A DNA stretch of 35,707 bases from Propionibacteriaceae bacterium (GCA_030532825.1 JAUNKK010000020.1:1-35707), one strand, 5' to 3'; positions 7,694 through 16,200 are shown, numbered from the stretch's first letter. Notes: a model not told the origin generated them from the sequence alone. Translations and numbers: made by a program.

Positions 7694-9073
7694 CTGGCTT
7701 GTTGTATTGATTGTGGGTAGTCGTTGAAGGCTTCGGCAGGGGTTCTCCATTTGAGGTTCTTGCGGGGCCGGTTGTTGAGGGTGTGGGTGACAGTGTCGGT
7801 GTCGTTGGCGCTCCAGCGGGTGAGGTGGTGTCTTTGGGGAAGTATTGGTGCAGCAGTTCGTTGGTGTTTTCGTTTATGCCGTGTTGCCAGGGCGAGACAG
7901 GATCAGGGAAGTAGACCGGGATGCCGGTTTCGATGCTGTTCAGGGTGTGGGTGGTCATCTCTTTGCCTCGGTCCCAGGTCGATGACCTTGCTAGTTCGGC
8001 AGGTGGGGTGGGCATCTGGTTTGTGAGGGTGTTCTTCGTCGTGATCGCACCGTAGCCGGTCAGGGCAGGCCTGTTCTTGACTGACGCCCCGAACTGGTAG
8101 CTGTCCTCGCGAGGCAGGTGGACCAGCATCGTGAAGCGGGTGGTTCGCTCGATCACGGTTCTGATCGCGGAGCGCTCCAACCTGATCAACAGGTCGCCCT
8201 CCCAATGTCCTGGGATGGTGCGGTTGTCGGCTTCAGCCGGGCGTTGACTGAGCAATGTCGCCTCGGTGGCATGGGCTCAGGTCTTGCGCCTCGATCGTGT
8301 CTGGGGGCTCCGAAGCGTTCTGCTGGTGCGCAAACACCACACTAGCTTCTTTGTTTAAAGCGTCTCTGGTTTCGATGAACAACGACTGGTATATCGTTTC
8401 GTGGCTGATGCGCATGGAGTCATCATCGGGGAAGTTGGTCTTCACCTGGTTGTTGATTTGTTCCGGGCTCCAACCTGACACCCAAGCCCGTTCCTTACGA
8501 GGAGGCTTGTTACGGCCTGTGAACTGAGGCGGCAGGGGCCCGTCAATCACAGTGCCGTCCAGGCGCCAGATCTTGCCCGGCAGTCGCTGCTCAACGTAGT
8601 CCCGCAGCCGCGAGCCGGTGACCAGCTTCGCTTGTTTGGGACGCTTCGCGGCCTGTCGGCCTTCCACTGCGCCACTGACGCCCGATACTCCCGCCTCCCA
8701 TCTCGGGTGGCAGCGTTACGGCCAAGCTCACCACTGATCGTGCCTGGATCACGACCTACTGCCCGTGTGATCTCACAAACCCCCTTTGCCCTGGGCCCGC
8801 AAGATCGCGGTCTCCTCCCGCTCAGCAAACTGCAAGTAGCGGCCCGATGCGCCAGAATCCACGTCGAATGGTGGCATGCCACCAGCCTCGCGGAACCAGC
8901 GCACCCCTACCGCCTGTGCCACGCCCGCAACCGTCGAAGCCTCCTCAGACACCAACCCCCTGGGCAATGGCCCTCCAAAACTCCACCTCGACATGCCGCT
9001 GAAACTTCGGATGCCCCGGCGAACGCAACTTCCCACGAACAGCCCGATCCGCATCCTGCTGACGACGACCCAT
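7675..9073 (-). pseudogene. IS30-family transposase, multiply frameshifted
   Basis: The product starts at the ATG at 9073 (MGRRQQDADRAVRG) and ends at the TGA at 7675-7677, inside the inverted repeat. The reading passes through about six frame segments: roughly 9073-8965, 8965-8780, 8780-8660, 8660-8250, 8250-7830 and 7830-7675. In order they show the IS30 N-terminal region (FREAGGMPPF, SGRYLQFAEREE), the helix-turn-helix (ISGELGRNAATR), WSPEQINNQ with SMRISHETIYQSLF, and the DDE core: GHWEGDLLI, STWDRGKEM and NENTNELLHQYFPK. The tail, NNRPRKNLKWRTPAEAF, is in another frame. Catalytic residues survive but the gene cannot make an intact transposase. Confidence 0.85.
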
Positions 9074-9093
9074 CACACACCCCTCCCACGAGA

Positions 9094-9116
9094 TGCTGCG
9101 ACAACCAGTTGAACCC
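9094..9116 (-). repeat. IS30 right inverted repeat
   Basis: Read on the minus strand from 9116 it begins GGGTTCAACTGGTTGTCGCA. It lies about 20 bp upstream of the transposase ATG, as expected for IS30. Confidence 0.75.
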
Positions 9117-9194
9117 ACCCTGTGCGGCCGCGATCCGAGTGCCAGACCCCGACCAGGACTACCCAACACCGGTGCCTGACCGACGTAAGAAGCA

Positions 9195-9220
9195 GACGCC
9201 CACGTCCATGCGTGGGTGTC
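9195..9220. terminator. Possible hairpin in the gap right of the IS30
   Basis: GACGCCCACG (9195-9204) and CGTGGGTGTC (9211-9220) pair at 9 of 10 positions with a 6-nt loop. There is no clear U-run on either strand. The rest of 9117-9340 shows nothing I can assign. Confidence 0.3.
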
Positions 9221-9344
9221 GGGAAGAAATAATGGGGCTCTTCGCCGTTCAGTGGGCGGTTGAGGTGTTGGGTCCGCTGCCGGAAACTGATGCGTTAGGC
9301 CGCGGACGGCTCGGTTGCTCCGGCGTCGGCCTAGGTTAGGGCGC

Positions 9345-10223
9345 ATGATGAAGCACGTTGTGGGTTGGGGCCTCGGGCTGGGGGCTGGGAGCCGTGGGTG
9401 TTGTCGCTGGTGTAGCGGCCTGGCAGCTGAACGGCCGGTTCCGGCCTTCGCCGTTGTATACCTTCAGCCCGTACGAGTTGCAGGTGCCTTGGGAGGGCGT
9501 CGATTTCTGGGCTGACGACGGGGTCGCGCTCGCTGGGTGGGTGCTGCCGCGCGAGGATGCTAAGGGTGTCGTCGTGTGCTGCCATGGGCGTCGCGGAAAC
9601 AAGGCTGATGTGCTCGGCATCGGTGCCGGGTTGTGGCGCGCCGGATATGAGGTGCTGCTGTTCGACTTCCGCGGCAACGGGTCGTCGGGGGATGGGCCGC
9701 AGTCGCTGGGCTGGCATGAGCAGCGTGACGTCCGCGCCGCCGTTGACCTGGTCTGCGAGCGTCGCCCCGACCTGCCGGTGGCGGTGGTCGGGTTCTCGAT
9801 GGGGGCGGCGACGGCGATCCTCGCCGGGCCCGCGACCCGCGCGTGCGCGCCTTCGTCCTCGACTCGCCGTTCGCGATGATGGCAGATGTCGTCGCGGCAA
9901 ACTTCGCGAGGCAGCGGTTACCGCGGCAGCCGTTCACCTGGGCGGCCGACTTGGCCAACCGCGTCAGATTCGGCTACGGCTACGAGGACGTCCGCCCGAT
10001 CGACTCGATCCCCAGCCTGCCGCCGCGCCCCACGCTGCTGATGCACGGCACCGACGACACGAACATCCCATTCGAACAGGCGCAGCTGCTGGCCGACGCC
10101 GCCGGGCGGGAGAACATCGAATTCGTCGCCTTTCAAGGTGCCGACCACTGCGGCGGCTACTTCCAAGACCGCCCCGGCTACGTCAAGCTCGTCGCGGATT
10201 TCCTGGACCGCGCCATCGGCTAA
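9345..10223 (+). pseudogene. Alpha/beta hydrolase (BAAT/DLH-like), frameshifted
   Basis: The sequence encodes a membrane-anchored serine hydrolase of about 290 residues, split over frames. The main part shows an N-terminal hydrophobic segment (AVGVVAGVAAW), CCHGRRGN as the oxyanion-hole region, DFRGNGSS and the nucleophile elbow GFSMGAATA. Near 9830-9840 the frame must move (ILAG, then RDPRVRAFVLDSPF). The second part carries the acid and base of the triad: HGTDD and GADHCGG. A single missing base explains this break. A compensating shift in the G-rich tract at 9370-9395 is suggested because the best ATG (9345) is in the frame of the C-terminal half; a TTG start at 9358 would avoid it. All catalytic residues are intact, so recent decay or a sequencing error in G/C runs are both possible. 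Confidence 0.7.
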
Positions 10224-10554
10224 CAGGCGGGGCCGGTCGGCCCCACTGGTCGTGCTGGCAGTTGTCGTCGATTGTGCAACGGCGGCGTGTGCCTGGGGTG
10301 GGTCGCCGATGGCAAGGGATGGCAGCGACGGGGATTCGAAGGCGTGTTCAGCGACTGTGGGGAGTGCAGCTGAAGCTCCAGGCAGTTTGACATCCCGCTG
10401 TGTCGATGAAACCCGGGTGGGGCCGCTGCCGCCTTCAGTCGCCATCGTTACCCCGTCGGAATACGGCGAATTCCTAGCCACCGGGCGGCCGATGCGTCTT
10501 TGCCGCCTCCGCCTCGGCTGTGACACAGCCTCACATGCTGCAAAGCCCACGATA
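10224..10554. other. Intergenic stretch, no gene recognised
   Basis: Right after the hydrolase stop, GGGGCC (10229-10234) and GGCCCC (10239-10244) form a short GC-rich hairpin without a T-run. The remaining 300 bases have no open frame with a recognisable product or a good ribosome-binding site. Confidence 0.4.
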
Positions 10555-10576
10555 GACAAGTTGTCCGAACTATACT
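10555..10576 (+). promoter_or_regulatory. Palindrome and -10 box before the small membrane protein gene
   Basis: GACAAGTTGTC (10555-10565) is a palindrome with 5-bp arms, and a -10 box TATACT follows at 10571-10576. Transcription would start near 10583, leaving a 24-base leader with GGAGGAG. No convincing -35 box lies at the right distance. The palindrome occupies the spacer, so it could be an operator. Confidence 0.4.
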
Positions 10577-10606
10577 GACTCCACCATCATCTGGGAGGAG
10601 GGCCTG

Positions 10607-10888
10607 GTGGAGAACTCAGTGAAGCTGTCGAAGAGGATTGCGCGGTGGTTTGGGCTGACTGGCGAGTACCAACCGGCCCCAGGTGAGATGCGGCCGCTGT
10701 GGCACAACGTGCCCAAGCGCAAGTATGTGGCCATCTCGGTCCCCGTGACGGTGGCCGCAGTGGCCCTGTACTTCATTCTCACTCACGAGGGCGTCGCTGC
10801 CATGCCTGCCCTGATCGTGACTGTCGAATCGTTTGCCCTCGCGATGCTTGTTTTTGAACGAGCCAGCATCAGAATCACGGATGAATAG
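10607..10888 (+). CDS. Small two-helix membrane protein of unknown function
   Basis: This 93-residue protein starts at a GTG with GGAGGAG 6 bases upstream, a strong ribosome-binding site that makes the gene believable despite its size. A basic, soluble N-terminus (about residues 1-42; KLSKRIARWF) is followed by two hydrophobic segments (about 43-59 and 65-84) joined by a short loop, and an acidic tail ITDE. I recognise no family. It is a single-gene unit between the broken hydrolase and pabC. Confidence 0.65.
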   Translation: MENSVKLSKRIARWFGLTGEYQPAPGEMRPLWHNVPKRKYVAISVPVTVAAVALYFILTHEGVAAMPALIVTVESFALAMLVFERASIRITDE

Positions 10889-11012
10889 ATGCCCGCAGGG
10901 AACGCCGCTCGGCAGCCGTGAGGCTGGTTCGACGCCGCAGCTTGTGGTGCCAACGTGTCGCGCTGGATGCGCACTCCAGGCCCTCGCCTTCCCGGGCGGC
11001 ATAGGGTGAGGT

Positions 11013-11852
11013 ATGGCGATTGAACTGGTAGCCCTGCCCGACGGCACCGTGGTGCCCCCGACGACCCCGATCATCCGCGGCGACGACCTAGGCATTACGC
11101 GCGGGGACGGCGTCTTCGAGGCGCTGTTGGCTACCTCCGACGGGCCGCGCGGGTTGGAGGCGCACCTGGCGCGCCTGGCGGTCTCCGCCGAACTGCTTGA
11201 CCTGCCAACGCCGGACGCCGACGGATTCCGCCGGGCCGTCGCCGCCCTGTTGGACGCCTGGGACTGGGCACAACATCCCGAGGCGATCGTGCGACTGTTC
11301 CACAGTCGCGGAACCGAAGGCGGGCAAGAACCGACCGCCTGGGTGGTTGGGGCGCCACTGGATGAGGCGTCGCGCATCGAACGTGCCGACGGGGTGGCCG
11401 TCGTGCTGCTCAACCGCGGTTTCGGCGCGGAGATAGCGGAGCTGCCCTGGCTGCTGCCGGGCTCCAAGAGCCTCTCCTACGCCATCAACATGGCAGCCAG
11501 GCGCTACGCCGCGGCGCACGGGGCCCAAGACGTGGTGTTCCACTCGCCGCAGGGCCACCTCCTCGAAGGCCCCACCTCCGCCGTCGTCCTCGACCTCGAC
11601 GGCGTCCTGGTTACCCCGCCGCCCGAGGGGATCCTGGCGTCCATCACGCTACAGGAGCTATTCGACGCTGCCCCGGATGCTGGGCTGAGCATCCGCCGCG
11701 GCGCGCTCACCACCGAGGACTTCGCGCGTTGCCGCGGGGCCTGGCTGCTCTCCAGCGGCCGACTACTGGCCCCAATCACGGCCGCCGACGGGGTCCCTGT
11801 GCCCATCTCCCCACTCGACCCAGCGGTTCGCATCGCGCTTGGCCTGGGGTAG
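11013..11852 (+). CDS. pabC: Aminotransferase class IV, probable aminodeoxychorismate lyase
   Basis: This 279-residue PLP enzyme of fold type IV has the Schiff-base lysine at Lys152 in PGSKSLSYAINM and the cofactor-region Glu185 in LLEGPTSAVV. An N-terminal RGDDLGITRGDGVFEALL is typical of the 4-amino-4-deoxychorismate lyase (PabC)/branched-chain aminotransferase group. Its short length and lack of branched-chain transaminase motifs favour PabC, which makes p-aminobenzoate for folate, but D-amino-acid or branched-chain transaminase activity cannot be excluded. No pabA or pabB lies beside it. The ATG follows a -10-like TAGGGT (11002-11007) by 6 bases with no spaced Shine-Dalgarno, so the mRNA is probably leaderless. 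Confidence 0.8.
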   Translation: MAIELVALPDGTVVPPTTPIIRGDDLGITRGDGVFEALLATSDGPRGLEAHLARLAVSAELLDLPTPDADGFRRAVAALLDAWDWAQHPEAIVRLFHSRGTEGGQEPTAWVVGAPLDEASRIERADGVAVVLLNRGFGAEIAELPWLLPGSKSLSYAINMAARRYAAAHGAQDVVFHSPQGHLLEGPTSAVVLDLDGVLVTPPPEGILASITLQELFDAAPDAGLSIRRGALTTEDFARCRGAWLLSSGRLLAPITAADGVPVPISPLDPAVRIALGLG

Positions 11853-11866
11853 CTTCAAGGCGGCCG

Positions 11867-11935
11867 TTTGCCTGGTAGAAACCCGACCATTTGCCTAATA
11901 GAAACCTGGCCAAATGCCTAATAGAGGTAGGGTGG
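11867..11935 (+). repeat. Three 23-bp tandem repeats before the DUF4143 ATPase gene
   Basis: Units start at 11867, 11890 and 11913, exactly 23 bases apart. The first two share TTTGCCT-RR-TAGAAACC followed by YGRCCA, and the third keeps ATGCCTAATAGA before diverging. They fill the gap between the pabC stop and the ATPase start, where a promoter and operator would lie. Confidence 0.7.
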
Positions 11936-11940
11936 GGAAC

Positions 11941-13209
11941 ATGAGCTACCGGCGCAGAATCGTGGATGACGTTCTCGATGAGCTGTTCGGTGATCTTGCG
12001 GCCATCTCACTGGAGGGGGCCAAGGGGGTTGGCAAGACGGCGACGGCTAGCCAACGTGCCCGCACGGTACTCTCGCTGAATCGCGAACGCCAGCGAGAGA
12101 CCGTGACGGCCGATCTGGACTACATCACCCAGGTGCCAACGCCGGTGCTGATTGATGAGTGGCAGCTGGCGCCCGCGGTGTGGGATCGGGTGCGGGTCGC
12201 CGTCGATGATGACCCCACCGGTGGGCGGTTTCTGTTGGCAGGCTCGGCAGGCGTGGCGCCCGGGGTGCGGATTCACTCGGGGGCCGGGCGCATCGTGAGT
12301 TTGCGGCTGAGGCCATTGGCGTTCAGTGAGCGAGGCCTGAGTGAACCCACCGTCTCGCTGCGGGCGCTGCTGATGGGGCGAGGGGAGATCGGCGGGCGTG
12401 CCGAGCTGCGATTGCCTGGGTACGTGGAGGAAATCTTGCGCTCCGGTTTCCCTGGGATTCGTGATCTCCCCGGGCGAGCCCGCCGGGTGCAACTGGATAG
12501 CTACCTGACGCGAATCGTGGAGCGGGAACTGCCAGACAACGGCGTGCAGGTGCGGCGCCCAACGGCGCTTCGAGCCTGGTTGTCGGCCTACGCCGCGGCC
12601 ACGGCCACGGATGCGTCGTACTCGGTGCTCTTGGACGCCGCCACCGCGGGAGAGCAGGAGAAGCCCGCCCGCGCCACGGTGGACGGATACCGAGAGCACC
12701 TTGCACGGGTCTTCGTCCTTGACCCCCTGCCGGCATGGATCCCCGTGTTCAACCCGCTCAAGCGGCTCACTAAGACCCCGAAGCACCACCTCGTCGATCC
12801 GGCGTTGGCAGCCCGCTTGGTCGGGGTGAGTGCGGATGGGCTGCTGCAAGGCGAGGGGCAGCGCATCGCCGGGGCGACTGGTACCTGGCTTGGGGCGCTG
12901 TTTGAATCGTTGGTGACGCAGAGCGTGCGGGTCTATGCCGACGCGGCCGAGGCCCAGGTGGGGCATCTGCGCACCAAGGACACTGCCCGCGAGATCGACC
13001 TGATCGTCGAGGGCAACGACCGGCGGATCGTGGCGATCGAGGTGAAGCTAGCTGACACCGTCGTCGACCGCGACGTCCGCCACCTCAACTGGCTGCACCA
13101 CCAGCTCGGCGACCGACTGGTCGACAAGCTGGTGATCACGACGGGGGAATTCGCCTACCGACGCCCGGACGGCGTGGCGGTAGTGCCGCTGGCTCTGCTC
13201 GGCCCATAG
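11941..13209 (+). CDS. DUF4143-type AAA ATPase with C-terminal nuclease-like domain
   Basis: This 422-residue protein has Walker A GAKGVGKTA (26-34), Walker B-like LIDEWQ (70-75) and a sensor-like LLAGSAG, the pattern of the AAA_14/DUF4143 family. The C-terminal part contains EIDLIVE and VAIEVKL, which resemble the core of a restriction-endonuclease-like fold (D, ExK). Family members are widespread, scattered among genomes and mostly of unknown function. The frame is open from 11914, but the ATG at 11941 is preferred because AGGTAGGGTGGGG precedes it and the conserved MSYRRRIVDD starts there. The gene stands alone behind three tandem repeats, which suggests self-regulation. I do not know its role; a toxin-antitoxin-like or defence role is speculation. 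Confidence 0.8.
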   Translation: MSYRRRIVDDVLDELFGDLAAISLEGAKGVGKTATASQRARTVLSLNRERQRETVTADLDYITQVPTPVLIDEWQLAPAVWDRVRVAVDDDPTGGRFLLAGSAGVAPGVRIHSGAGRIVSLRLRPLAFSERGLSEPTVSLRALLMGRGEIGGRAELRLPGYVEEILRSGFPGIRDLPGRARRVQLDSYLTRIVERELPDNGVQVRRPTALRAWLSAYAAATATDASYSVLLDAATAGEQEKPARATVDGYREHLARVFVLDPLPAWIPVFNPLKRLTKTPKHHLVDPALAARLVGVSADGLLQGEGQRIAGATGTWLGALFESLVTQSVRVYADAAEAQVGHLRTKDTAREIDLIVEGNDRRIVAIEVKLADTVVDRDVRHLNWLHHQLGDRLVDKLVITTGEFAYRRPDGVAVVPLALLGP

Positions 13210-13951
13210 CGACTAGTCTCAAGTGGGCCCCGCCGTCGTGCGGCTCACTGGGAACTACTTCGTCATGAGCAGCCCAGGTGGCATGCCTAGGGGCGTGACG
13301 GTGGCCAAGATCTTTATCTCCCGAGCAACGAAGACCAGGAGACGGTGGGCGCAGTCTTGCGGATTCCTCTGCCCAGCCAGCCCCGGTGTGGGCACGAAAC
13401 GCCGCGCAACGCCGTAACTGCGCCTATCTCATCACTGCCCGATGCATCCAGCGGCGTTTCGTGCACGGGATGGGTGGGGGTGCTGTGAGTCCGGTGGCGT
13501 GTCGTCGGCGTTTTGTGTCCGCCGGTTGCGGCTGTGCGTGGCTGTTCTGGGACGCCGGGCGCTACGTCTGGGCGTTTCGTGAGTGTGGAGGACGGGCAGA
13601 AGAGCGGCAGGCGATTCGTTGCTGCGATTAGGAGAACTGTTGAGGGATCGGTCGATGTGCGGCAGCACGCCTTGTTAGGGGCGGGTTCTGGTCCCCTGTG
13701 AATATGCTGCTGGCTGTGTTGCTTGGCTGGGGGTTGTCGTGCGCCAACGCGGGCAACTCGCTCGCAGCCCGGCCCGCATTGCCGTCGGGTGCGTCGACGT
13801 CGATATCCCAGGCGTCCAGTCACTGGAAGCAATGACGCCTTGACGGCGCCCACTGATGGGACAAGAATGGCCGGAGGAGGGTCGTTTAGATTTCTATCTT
13901 TTTGTTGTTCTGTAAATAGTTGTGGGCTCGTTCTCCTGGAGCGGGGGCTCT
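13210..13951. other. Non-coding region, no gene recognised
   Basis: Open frames exist on both strands, but none has a recognisable product, a good ribosome-binding site or family motifs. The region holds a cluster of repeats at 13392-13581 and then, from about 13885, an AT-rich stretch leading into the promoter of the beta-helix gene. It may contain decayed genes. Confidence 0.5.
13392..13581. repeat. Cluster of GGCGTTTCGTG repeats, one inverted
   Basis: GCACGAAACGCCGC (13392-13405) and GCGGCGTTTCGTGC (13451-13464) form a perfect 14-bp inverted repeat with a 45-base spacer. Further direct copies of the core are at 13507-13517 (GGCGTTTTGTG, one mismatch) and 13571-13581 (GGCGTTTCGTG). Copies are therefore 55-64 bases apart. 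I know no function for them. Confidence 0.65.
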
Positions 13952-13981
13952 TTGCCGATCGGGGTGAGCCTGGCTTATGAT
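13952..13981 (+). promoter_or_regulatory. Predicted promoter of the beta-helix gene
   Basis: TTGCCG (13952-13957) and TATGAT (13976-13981) are 18 bases apart, with a start point near 13988. The leader ends in GGAGGAAGGA (14021-14030), directly before the ATG. Confidence 0.5.
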
Positions 13982-14030
13982 AGGGTAACGCCGTTCGCAT
14001 CCGCAAATCCTATAAAGATGGGAGGAAGGA

Positions 14031-16118
14031 ATGTCCTGCAGAAAACCGAGTGGGAAAGCCTCGCGGGGTTTTATTTCATTAGTCATGGCGGCGGCCCTGG
14101 CGCTTGGTGGAGTGGCTGTGCACATGGCGCAGCCTGCGCAAGCGGCCGATCGTCTGAATAATGTGTACCAGTTCAAGGACACGAATTACGCTATCCCTGA
14201 CACCAATGTCCTGTGGGTGGCGACTGACGGAAATAACGACAATGCTGGCACCGAGGATGCCCCGCTGCAGACCATCGGCGCCGCCGTGAAGAAGGCCGGC
14301 GCTGGGTACACCATCGTCGTCAAGAGCGGGATTTACCGGGAGCCACATTTCTTCGTGAATGAGAAGCCAAATCTCACCATTCAGGCTGCGCCGCATGCTG
14401 AGGTATGGCTGAAGGGCAGCGACGTTGTCGAGGCCGGGCGTTGGCAGAAAGAGGGGCGCCTGTGGAAGGTCACGGGCGACTTCCACAACATGTGCCACGT
14501 CTGCACCGTCAACGCAGATCCGAGTGTTGAGGGGATGGCTGCCTTCCCCGAGCAGGTGTTCATCAACGACCAGCCGCTGCGTCAGGTCGCATCCAAGGAA
14601 GAGGTCGCCGAGGGCACCTTCTATGTCGAAGACGCGACGCCAACGACGCTGAAGGTCCCGGGCAACAACAAGGCCGGGCTCAACATCGGCGCTCAAGATG
14701 ACATCACCTACTACCTCGGCTCCGACCCGACGGCCGGAACCACCGAGATCTCGGAGCGCCCCCGCGCGTTCACCTCGGTCAGCCCGAACTTCACCTGGAA
14801 GGGCATCAATGTGGTTCACTACTCCCCGGTGCAGGAGTGGAACTTCGACAGCCCCAAGTATCCCAGGCTGAATGGCACCTCGGCGGTCTCCATCAACCGG
14901 GAGGACTCGCTGGTTCAGGACTCGATCTTCGCCCAGAATTCCAGCATCGGCTTGAATCTCGACAGCTCAGAGAATACCCGCATAGTTGCCAATAGATTCA
15001 TTGACAACGGGGCTAACGGCGGCGGGGCTAACCGCTCACACGGTTCCTCCTTCGAGGGGAATATTTTCACCAACAACAATGCCGCGGGATTCGTGACGCA
15101 AGGAAAGATTTGCCAGGCTTACTGCACTATTTCTGATGTCAAGGTGACGCATACCGAGAACTTCAGTTTCCGCAACAATATTGTCGACTATTCGTCCCTC
15201 GGCCGTGAGTCGAACGATCCCGAGAATGCCCGCAACTATCGTGCGTCGGGCTTCTGGTGTGACGAGGGGTGCATCAACACCGCGATTGTTGGAAACTTCT
15301 TCACCAACGTGCCGCAGGCCATCTTCTACGAGGTGTCCGGTAGCGCAATCATTGCCTCGAACATCGTCGAAAGCAGCGGCTCGGGTATCGGCATCTCCAG
15401 CAGCAATGACGTGAAGGTGTACAACAACACCATCTCGCGCACCTTCCGGCCCATCGACCTCTTCGAGGACACGCGCATCGACGGCTGCAACAGCTATGTC
15501 GACGGCAAATGTGTGGCGCCGGAGAAGTGGTCGATCAGCAAAGGCCTGCGTTGGGATCTCGCCAACGTCGAGCTATACAACAACATTGTCTCCTCCCGTT
15601 CCTGGACTGCGAATGATGGCAGCGGACCCTACTGGACCTACCCGGTGCGCGCCACCGGCGCCACCAACCAGGACGGCACGGTCGTCGTGACCAATGACAT
15701 GTTCAAGGGCTTCGACTACAACGCCTACTACCGCAGCAGCCCGCAGAACGAGCCAGGGCTGTTCACATGGGACTTCCCAGAAGGGCATCCCATCGATCAG
15801 GTCTACAAGTCTGCGGCGGAGATCTCTCAGGACTCCAGGGTCAGCAGCAGCATTGATGGGCGGGACGCGAACTCGCTGGACCTCTTCGGGTCCCGCGAAG
15901 AGAACCCGTTCTTCCTGTTGGAGGCCCCCGGCAATGCCGACTACTTGGCGAGCAACTACAACATCAAGCCCGGTAGCCCGGCCGAGAACTCCGGCAAGCC
16001 GCTCCCAGCGGACGTTGCCCAGGCGATCGACCCGACCGGCGAGCGGGTGAAGCCCGGCGTTGCTGTCAACCGTGGCGCGCTTCTCAACCCCCTGATGCAC
16101 GTTAGCAACATCCCCTAG
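14031..16118 (+). CDS. Secreted right-handed beta-helix protein
   Basis: This 695-residue protein has an N-terminal Sec signal (basic start, hydrophobic run about 13-30, cleavage near AQA at 36-38). WVATDGNNDNAGT and DAPLQTIGAAVKKAG (about 60-90) are the DUF1565-like opening of parallel beta-helix proteins. Many short Asn-rich turns follow: NRFIDNGAN, GNIFTNNNAAGF, FRNNIVDYS, VGNFFTNVPQ, IASNIVESSG and VYNNTISR. These are pectate-lyase/PbH1-type coils. Such proteins act on, or bind, polysaccharides outside the cell. The substrate cannot be read from the sequence, and no obvious catalytic set is clear to me. No LPXTG anchor or lipobox is present, so it should be released. It has its own promoter and terminator. 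Confidence 0.82.
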   Translation: MSCRKPSGKASRGFISLVMAAALALGGVAVHMAQPAQAADRLNNVYQFKDTNYAIPDTNVLWVATDGNNDNAGTEDAPLQTIGAAVKKAGAGYTIVVKSGIYREPHFFVNEKPNLTIQAAPHAEVWLKGSDVVEAGRWQKEGRLWKVTGDFHNMCHVCTVNADPSVEGMAAFPEQVFINDQPLRQVASKEEVAEGTFYVEDATPTTLKVPGNNKAGLNIGAQDDITYYLGSDPTAGTTEISERPRAFTSVSPNFTWKGINVVHYSPVQEWNFDSPKYPRLNGTSAVSINREDSLVQDSIFAQNSSIGLNLDSSENTRIVANRFIDNGANGGGANRSHGSSFEGNIFTNNNAAGFVTQGKICQAYCTISDVKVTHTENFSFRNNIVDYSSLGRESNDPENARNYRASGFWCDEGCINTAIVGNFFTNVPQAIFYEVSGSAIIASNIVESSGSGIGISSSNDVKVYNNTISRTFRPIDLFEDTRIDGCNSYVDGKCVAPEKWSISKGLRWDLANVELYNNIVSSRSWTANDGSGPYWTYPVRATGATNQDGTVVVTNDMFKGFDYNAYYRSSPQNEPGLFTWDFPEGHPIDQVYKSAAEISQDSRVSSSIDGRDANSLDLFGSREENPFFLLEAPGNADYLASNYNIKPGSPAENSGKPLPADVAQAIDPTGERVKPGVAVNRGALLNPLMHVSNIP

Positions 16119-16137
16119 CGGCTCAGCTGCGCCAAGA

Positions 16138-16171
16138 CCGAGCCCGTCGCGGACAACCGTGGCGGGCTCGG
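16138..16171 (+). terminator. Hairpin after the beta-helix gene
   Basis: CCGAGCCCGTCGCGG and CCGTGGCGGGCTCGG form a long GC-rich stem with two weak positions and a 4-base loop, 20 bases after the stop. No T-run follows, which is common for actinobacterial terminators. Confidence 0.6.
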
Positions 16172-16200
16172 ATGCGGAAAGGGCCCGGACGGCGGCGGTT

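Larger units (their letters stand above)
7671..9116 (-). mobile_element. Degenerate IS30-family insertion sequence
   Basis: The element is bounded by imperfect inverted repeats whose outer 13 bases, GGGTTCAACTGGT, are identical (7671-7683 and the complement of 9104-9116). The match continues with scattered differences to about 23 bases. Inside is an IS30-type transposase broken by several frameshifts. No matching target duplication is visible (GTC outside the left end, ACC outside the right), which suggests later rearrangement or an old insertion. It abuts an IS3 remnant on the left. Confidence 0.8.

Noticed and set aside
7326-8255. A single 309-residue protein on the minus strand
   Set aside because: It joins, by chance, part of a frameshifted IS30 transposase, an out-of-frame stretch of the same gene and an IS3 remnant.
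9918-10559. Long minus-strand open frame over the hydrolase
   Set aside because: It is antisense to the conserved hydrolase sequence, has no family motifs, and is what high GC content produces.
12007-12966. 319-residue minus-strand open frame
   Set aside because: It is antisense to the DUF4143 ATPase, which has Walker motifs and a good start; the frame shows no domain.
13386-13701. Small genes in the 13.2-14.0 kb gap
   Set aside because: Overlapping short frames exist on both strands, but with no ribosome-binding sites or recognisable products, and they cross the repeat cluster.
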